A stretch of DNA of 64,000 bases from Novosphingobium sp. (GTDB taxonomy: Bacteria; Pseudomonadota; Alphaproteobacteria; Sphingomonadales; Sphingomonadaceae): positions 62,001 to 126,000 of the forward strand of contig JAGHZR010000022.1 of the NCBI GenBank assembly GCA_017745295.1, written 5' to 3'. Positions within the stretch are counted from its first letter, which is position 1. Every line of letters begins with the position of its first letter. The translations under genes and the position numbers were made by a program. Positions 60,397 through 64,000 of the stretch are shown here, piece by piece. The notes below the pieces were generated by a model. That model made no database searches. It was not told the origin of the DNA and was given only the letters and a program-made list of their open reading frames with translations.

Positions 60397-61734
60397 ATGA
60401 ACCGCAAGATTCTTTGCGGCGCGGGCGCACTGGGTGCGTCGCTGTTCGCCGCCATGCCTGCCTGGGCGCAGGACGCCGCCGCCACCCCGACGATCGACAA
60501 GGGCGACACCGCCTGGATGCTGACGTCGACGCTGCTCGTCTTCCTGATGATCCTGCCCGGCCTCGCCCTGTTCTACGGCGGCCTTGCCCGCAGCAAGAAC
60601 ATGCTGTCGGTGATGACGCAGATCGGCGCCGCCGCCTGCCTCGCCATGCTGATCTGGGTCATGTACGGCTATTCGATGGCCTTCGGTCCCGATTATACCA
60701 GCGGCCTCTCCAACTTCATCTCGACCTTCGACAAGGCCTTCCTGAAGGGCATCACGCCCGCTTCGCAGGCCGCGACCTTCACCGCCGGCGTCGAGATTCC
60801 GGAATATGTCTTCGTCTGCTTCCAGATGACCTTCGCCGCGATCACCGTCGCGCTGGTGCTGGGTTCGGTGGTCGAACGCATCAAATTCTCGGCCGTGATG
60901 GTGTTCGCCGCCATCTGGCTGACGATCGTCTATTTCCCGATCGCGCACATGGTCTGGGCAGCTTCGGGCTATTTCTTCAAGGCCGGCGCGCTCGATTTCG
61001 CGGGCGGCACCGTCGTTCACATCAACGCCGGCGTCTCGGCGCTGGTGGCCTGCCTCATCCTGGGCAAGCGCATCGGCTTCCCCAAGGAACCGATGGCGCC
61101 GCACAGCCTGACGCTGACCGCCGTCGGCACCGGCCTGCTGTGGGTCGGCTGGTTCGGCTTCAACGCCGGCTCGGCGCTCGAAGCCAATGGTTCGGCCGCC
61201 CTCGCGATGATCAACACCTTCGTCGCCACCGCATCGGGCGCCCTGTTCTGGATGCTGGCTGAACGCGTCAACGGCCACAAGGCGTCGGCCCTGGGCTTCT
61301 GCTCGGGCGTCATCGCCGGCCTCGTCGCAGTCACCCCGGCCGCCGGCAACTCGGGCCCGTTCGGTGCGATCGTGCTGGGCGCCGTTGCCTCGATCATCTG
61401 CTTCTATGCCGTCACCGTGCTCAAGCCCAAGCTTGGCTATGACGACAGCCTCGACGCCTTCGGTATCCACGGCATCGGCGGCATGATCGGCGCCATCGGC
61501 ACCGCCATCGTCTACTCGCCGGCCCTCGGCGGCCCCGGAGCGGCGGACTATGAAATCGGCGCCAAGCTGCTCGTCCAGATCGAAGCGGTCGTCGTGACCA
61601 TCATCTGGGCCTCGATCGGCACCGCCATCGCCATCTTCATCGCCAAGGCCATCACCGGCCTGCGGGTCAGCCAGGAGGTCGAATATGAAGGCCTCGACCT
61701 CGGCGAGCATGGCGAGCGCGCCTACAATTACTGA
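60397..61734 (+). CDS. amtB: Ammonium transporter
   Basis: A 445-residue Amt protein with a signal peptide (MNRKILCGAGALGASLFAAM, cut after AWA) and 11 membrane helices. The twin histidines that line the channel are in GGTVVHINAGVSALVA and DAFGIHGIGGMIGA, and the phenylalanine gate lies in the FQMTFAAITVALV segment. The cytoplasmic tail ends in EVEYEGLDLGEHGERAYNY, where GlnK docks. GGAGGG stands before the ATG. Two terminators follow the stop. Confidence 0.96.
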   Translation: MNRKILCGAGALGASLFAAMPAWAQDAAATPTIDKGDTAWMLTSTLLVFLMILPGLALFYGGLARSKNMLSVMTQIGAAACLAMLIWVMYGYSMAFGPDYTSGLSNFISTFDKAFLKGITPASQAATFTAGVEIPEYVFVCFQMTFAAITVALVLGSVVERIKFSAVMVFAAIWLTIVYFPIAHMVWAASGYFFKAGALDFAGGTVVHINAGVSALVACLILGKRIGFPKEPMAPHSLTLTAVGTGLLWVGWFGFNAGSALEANGSAALAMINTFVATASGALFWMLAERVNGHKASALGFCSGVIAGLVAVTPAAGNSGPFGAIVLGAVASIICFYAVTVLKPKLGYDDSLDAFGIHGIGGMIGAIGTAIVYSPALGGPGAADYEIGAKLLVQIEAVVVTIIWASIGTAIAIFIAKAITGLRVSQEVEYEGLDLGEHGERAYNY

Positions 61735-61742
61735 GATTGGCA

Positions 61743-61775
61743 GGGCGGGCCGCCCGACCGGGACACGGCCCGCCC
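61743..61775 (+). terminator. First hairpin after amtB
   Basis: GGGCGGGCCG (61743-61752) pairs with CGGCCCGCCC (61766-61775), 13-nt loop, 9 bp past the stop codon. It has no T-run. Confidence 0.7.
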
Positions 61776-61808
61776 GCCTCACCTTGTTCCTCCTGCGAAC
61801 ATGCCTTG

Positions 61809-61838
61809 GGGCCGGTGTGAAAACACCGGCCCTATTTT
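61809..61838 (+). terminator. Second, intrinsic terminator after amtB
   Basis: A perfect 10-bp stem GGGCCGGTGT / ACACCGGCCC capped by a GAAA tetraloop, then TATTTTTA. Together with the hairpin at 61743 it isolates crtY from amtB. Confidence 0.92.
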
Positions 61839-61929
61839 TATCCACAGGGCAGGCCATCGACCAACCGGATGCGCATCTCAGCTGGACCGTCCGCTTTGCC
61901 TTTGGCGTCGGCGTCGCTAACAGGGGTTG

Positions 61930-63078
61930 GTGGCTGATCTGGAATGCGATCTTGCGATTATCGGCGGGGGCCTTGCCGGGGGGCTGATCGCGCTTGCCTT
62001 TGCCGAGCGGCGGCCGGGCACCCGCATCCTGTTGATCGAGCAGGCCGATCATGTCGGCGGCAATCATATCTGGTCCTTCTTCGACGGGGATGTCGATGCG
62101 CGCGACCGCTGGCTGGTCGATCCGCTGGTCAGCAGCCGCTGGTCGCAGGGGCATGAAGTGCGCTTTCCCGGCTATCGGCGGCAACTCGACACCCCTTATA
62201 ACAGCATCGCCTCCCCCCGTTTCGACGCGCATGTGCGGGCGGCGCTGGACGATCACCTGCTGACCGGCGCGCGAGTGGCGACGATCGGCCGGCAATCGCT
62301 GCTGCTGGAGGACGGGCGGCGGATCAACGCCCATGCGATGATCGATGCGCGGGGCGCGGGCGACCTGTCGGCGCTGCGCTGTGGCTGGCAGAAATTCGTC
62401 GGGCAGACGCTGCGGCTGGCGCAGCCGCACGGGATCGCGCGGCCGGTAATCATGGACGCGACGGTGGCGCAGATCGACGGCTATCGCTTCGTCTATCTGC
62501 TGCCGCGCGACGCCCGGACGATCTTTGTCGAGGATACTTATTATAGCGACGGGCCGGCGCTGGACGCGGAAGGGATCGCGGAGCGGATCGCCGCCTATGC
62601 GCAGGCGCAGGGTTGGCAGGTGGAGGAAGTTATCCACAGCGAGAGCGGGGTGCTGCCGGTGGTGCATGGCGGCGATTTCGACCGCTACTGGCCGGTCGAT
62701 GACCCGGTCGCGCGGGCCGGGGTGAAGGCGGGGCTGTTCCAGCCGATGACCGGCTATTCGCTGCCCGATGCGGTGCGATTCGCGACCTGGCTGGTGGAGC
62801 AGCCCTTGAAGGGCCTGCCGGCGGCGACGCGGACCTATGCTGCGGCGCACTGGAAGAAGGGACTTTATTATCGGCTGCTTGGCCGAATGCTCTTCGGCGC
62901 TGCGGTGCCGGACCAGCGCTGGCGCATCTTTGCGCGCTTCTATCGATTGCGGCCGGGGCTGATCCAGCGCTTCTATGCTGGGCGATCGACCATCGCCGAT
63001 CGCATCCGCATCTTGTGCGGGCGTCCCCCGGTGCGCATAAGGGATGCCATGCACGCATTGCTGAACCCACCCGCCTGA
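61930..63078 (+). CDS. crtY: Lycopene beta-cyclase
   Basis: A 382-residue carotenoid enzyme that closes the beta rings of lycopene. The N-terminal dinucleotide-binding loop is CDLAIIGGGLAGGLIALAFA, followed by the cyclase-type EQADHVGGNHIWSFFD. Later parts are LDTPYNSIASPRFDAHV, FVYLLPRDARTIFVEDTYYS, GVLPVVHGGDF and the GLFQPMTGYSLPDAVRFATW segment typical of bacterial CrtY. The start is GTG at 61930 (TTG one codon earlier is possible). Codon use differs from upstream genes: more GGG, CGG, GAT, CAT and TAT. The stop overlaps crtI by one base (TGATG). Confidence 0.93.
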   Translation: MADLECDLAIIGGGLAGGLIALAFAERRPGTRILLIEQADHVGGNHIWSFFDGDVDARDRWLVDPLVSSRWSQGHEVRFPGYRRQLDTPYNSIASPRFDAHVRAALDDHLLTGARVATIGRQSLLLEDGRRINAHAMIDARGAGDLSALRCGWQKFVGQTLRLAQPHGIARPVIMDATVAQIDGYRFVYLLPRDARTIFVEDTYYSDGPALDAEGIAERIAAYAQAQGWQVEEVIHSESGVLPVVHGGDFDRYWPVDDPVARAGVKAGLFQPMTGYSLPDAVRFATWLVEQPLKGLPAATRTYAAAHWKKGLYYRLLGRMLFGAAVPDQRWRIFARFYRLRPGLIQRFYAGRSTIADRIRILCGRPPVRIRDAMHALLNPPA

Positions 63079-64000
63079 TGGAGCGGAAAGCGATTGTCAT
63101 TGGCGCGGGCTTTGGCGGCCTGGCGCTGGCCATCCGTCTGCAGTCGGCCGGGGTGGCAACCACCCTGATCGAGGCGCGCGACCGCCCCGGTGGCCGCGCC
63201 TATATGTGGGAGAAGGACGGCTTTACCTTCGACGCGGGGCCGACGGTCATCACCGATCCGGCCTGCCTGGCCGAATTGTGGCGCCTGTCGGGGAACGACA
63301 TGGCGCAGGATGTCAGCCTGGTGCCGGTGTCGCCCTTCTACCGGCTCAACTGGCGCGACGGCACGAATTTCGACTATTCCAACGACGAGGTGGCGCTGCG
63401 CGCGCAGATCGCCAAGCTCAATCCCGAGGATGTCGCGGGCTATGAGCGGTTCCTGGACTATGCCGACGGCGTCTATGAGGAGGGCTATCGCAAGCTCGGC
63501 TCGGTCGCCTTCCTCGACTTTGCCTCAATGGTGCGGGCGGGGCCGAGCCTTGCCAAATATCAGGCCTGGCGATCGGTCTATTCGATTGTATCGAGCCATG
63601 TGAAGGACGAGAAGCTGCGCCAGGCGCTGTCCTTCCACAGCCTTCTGGTCGGCGGCAATCCGATGACGACCAGCGGCATCTATGCCCTGATCCACAAGCT
63701 GGAGAAGGATGGCGGCGTGTGGTTCGCCAAGGGCGGGACCAACCGGCTGGTGCAGGGCATGGCAACCCATTTCGAACGGCTGGGCGGCGTGCTGCGGCTG
63801 GGCGACGCGGTGGTCGAGATCGAGACCCATGGCGACCGGGCGGTGGCGGTGCGCACCGCGTCGGGCTGGCGCGGGGAGGCCGATGCGATCGCCAGCAATG
63901 GCGATTTGATGCACAGCTATCGCGACCTGCTGGGCCATCATCCGCGCGGCCAGAAGCAGGCGGAAAAGCTGCAGCACAAGAAATGGTCGCCCAGCCTGTT
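63078..64000 (+). CDS. crtI: Phytoene desaturase (3' end outside window)
   Basis: The first 307 codons are present, running off the window edge. The protein begins MERKAIVIGAGFGGLALAIR (FAD-binding loop GAGFGG), then ARDRPGGRAYMWEKDGFTFD, AGPTVITDPACLAELW and the CrtI-type stretch SLLVGGNPMTTSGIYALIHK with WFAKGGTNRLVQGM. CrtI turns phytoene into lycopene, the CrtY substrate, so the two genes cover consecutive steps. The ATG shares its A with the crtY stop codon. Codon use matches crtY rather than the amtB side. Confidence 0.94.
   Translation, partial: MERKAIVIGAGFGGLALAIRLQSAGVATTLIEARDRPGGRAYMWEKDGFTFDAGPTVITDPACLAELWRLSGNDMAQDVSLVPVSPFYRLNWRDGTNFDYSNDEVALRAQIAKLNPEDVAGYERFLDYADGVYEEGYRKLGSVAFLDFASMVRAGPSLAKYQAWRSVYSIVSSHVKDEKLRQALSFHSLLVGGNPMTTSGIYALIHKLEKDGGVWFAKGGTNRLVQGMATHFERLGGVLRLGDAVVEIETHGDRAVAVRTASGWRGEADAIASNGDLMHSYRDLLGHHPRGQKQAEKLQHKKWSPSL

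Noticed and set aside
60163..63054. A 963-codon open frame on the minus strand across glnK, amtB and crtY
   Set aside because: It is antisense to three well-supported genes, has no domain sense, and long empty frames are expected opposite GC-rich codons. The same holds for the plus-strand frames at 3193-5931 and 10436-13060 and the minus-strand frames at 43015-45633 and 33834-35888.

Overview
This 64-kb window is a chromosomal segment from an alphaproteobacterium, most likely a sphingomonad (Novosphingobium or a close relative). The evidence is high GC, a MipZ-type ParA ATPase, a DUF4167 protein, a bacterial Cdc48-like ATPase, a PgmG-type phosphohexomutase, lycopene cyclase and phytoene desaturase genes, and palindromic repeats of kinds common in this group. 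It is almost entirely core genome. I see no tRNA, rRNA, CRISPR array, prophage or insertion sequence.

Layout. 1-7,000: tail of an amidohydrolase, an ABC-F ATPase, a secreted glutaminyl cyclase, a Cdc48/VCP-like ATPase, then a 612-bp AT-richer gap holding a candidate small RNA, a 21-bp palindrome and GTAAT repeats, then a universal stress protein. 7,000-13,900: scoAB CoA transferase, glutathione S-transferase, glutathione peroxidase, a large secreted TPR-CHAT protein and a sulfurtransferase. 14,000-21,500 (minus strand): metK, lnt, a DUF4167 gene, and the overlapping chain hisS-prfA-prmC. 21,600-32,200: M61 peptidase, inorganic pyrophosphatase, a metal-uptake-type set (DUF2946, TonB-dependent receptor, PepSY protein), a response regulator/histidine kinase/secreted protein operon and a CsgG-like secreted protein. 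32,300-40,000: panC, mipZ with a coupled J-domain gene, pgmG, an MgtC/DUF4010 membrane protein and an Lhr-type helicase.

40,000-51,800: the operon tonB-exbB-exbD-exbD, a divergent secreted protein behind a palindrome-rich control region, homoserine dehydrogenase, glpX, prs, two AraC-family regulators, hisN and rpmI-rplT. 51,900-59,900: pheST, an aldose 1-epimerase-like protein, an SDR oxidoreductase, prfC and an EEP-family hydrolase. 59,960-64,000: a clear sigma-54 promoter drives glnK-amtB (ammonium sensing and uptake). Two terminators follow, then crtY-crtI, whose codon choice differs from everything upstream.

The most useful leads are the candidate sRNA with a CU-rich single-stranded stretch (5775-5843), the three related palindromic repeats that generate spurious CERSEAIQ peptides, the lack of any standard start codon covering the conserved N-terminus of lnt, the hairpin abutting the metK start, the palindrome cluster in front of tonB, and the compositional break at crtYI. 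I did not find a convincing wholly new multi-gene system. The TPR-CHAT protein and the RR/HK/secreted-protein operon are the most open functionally.
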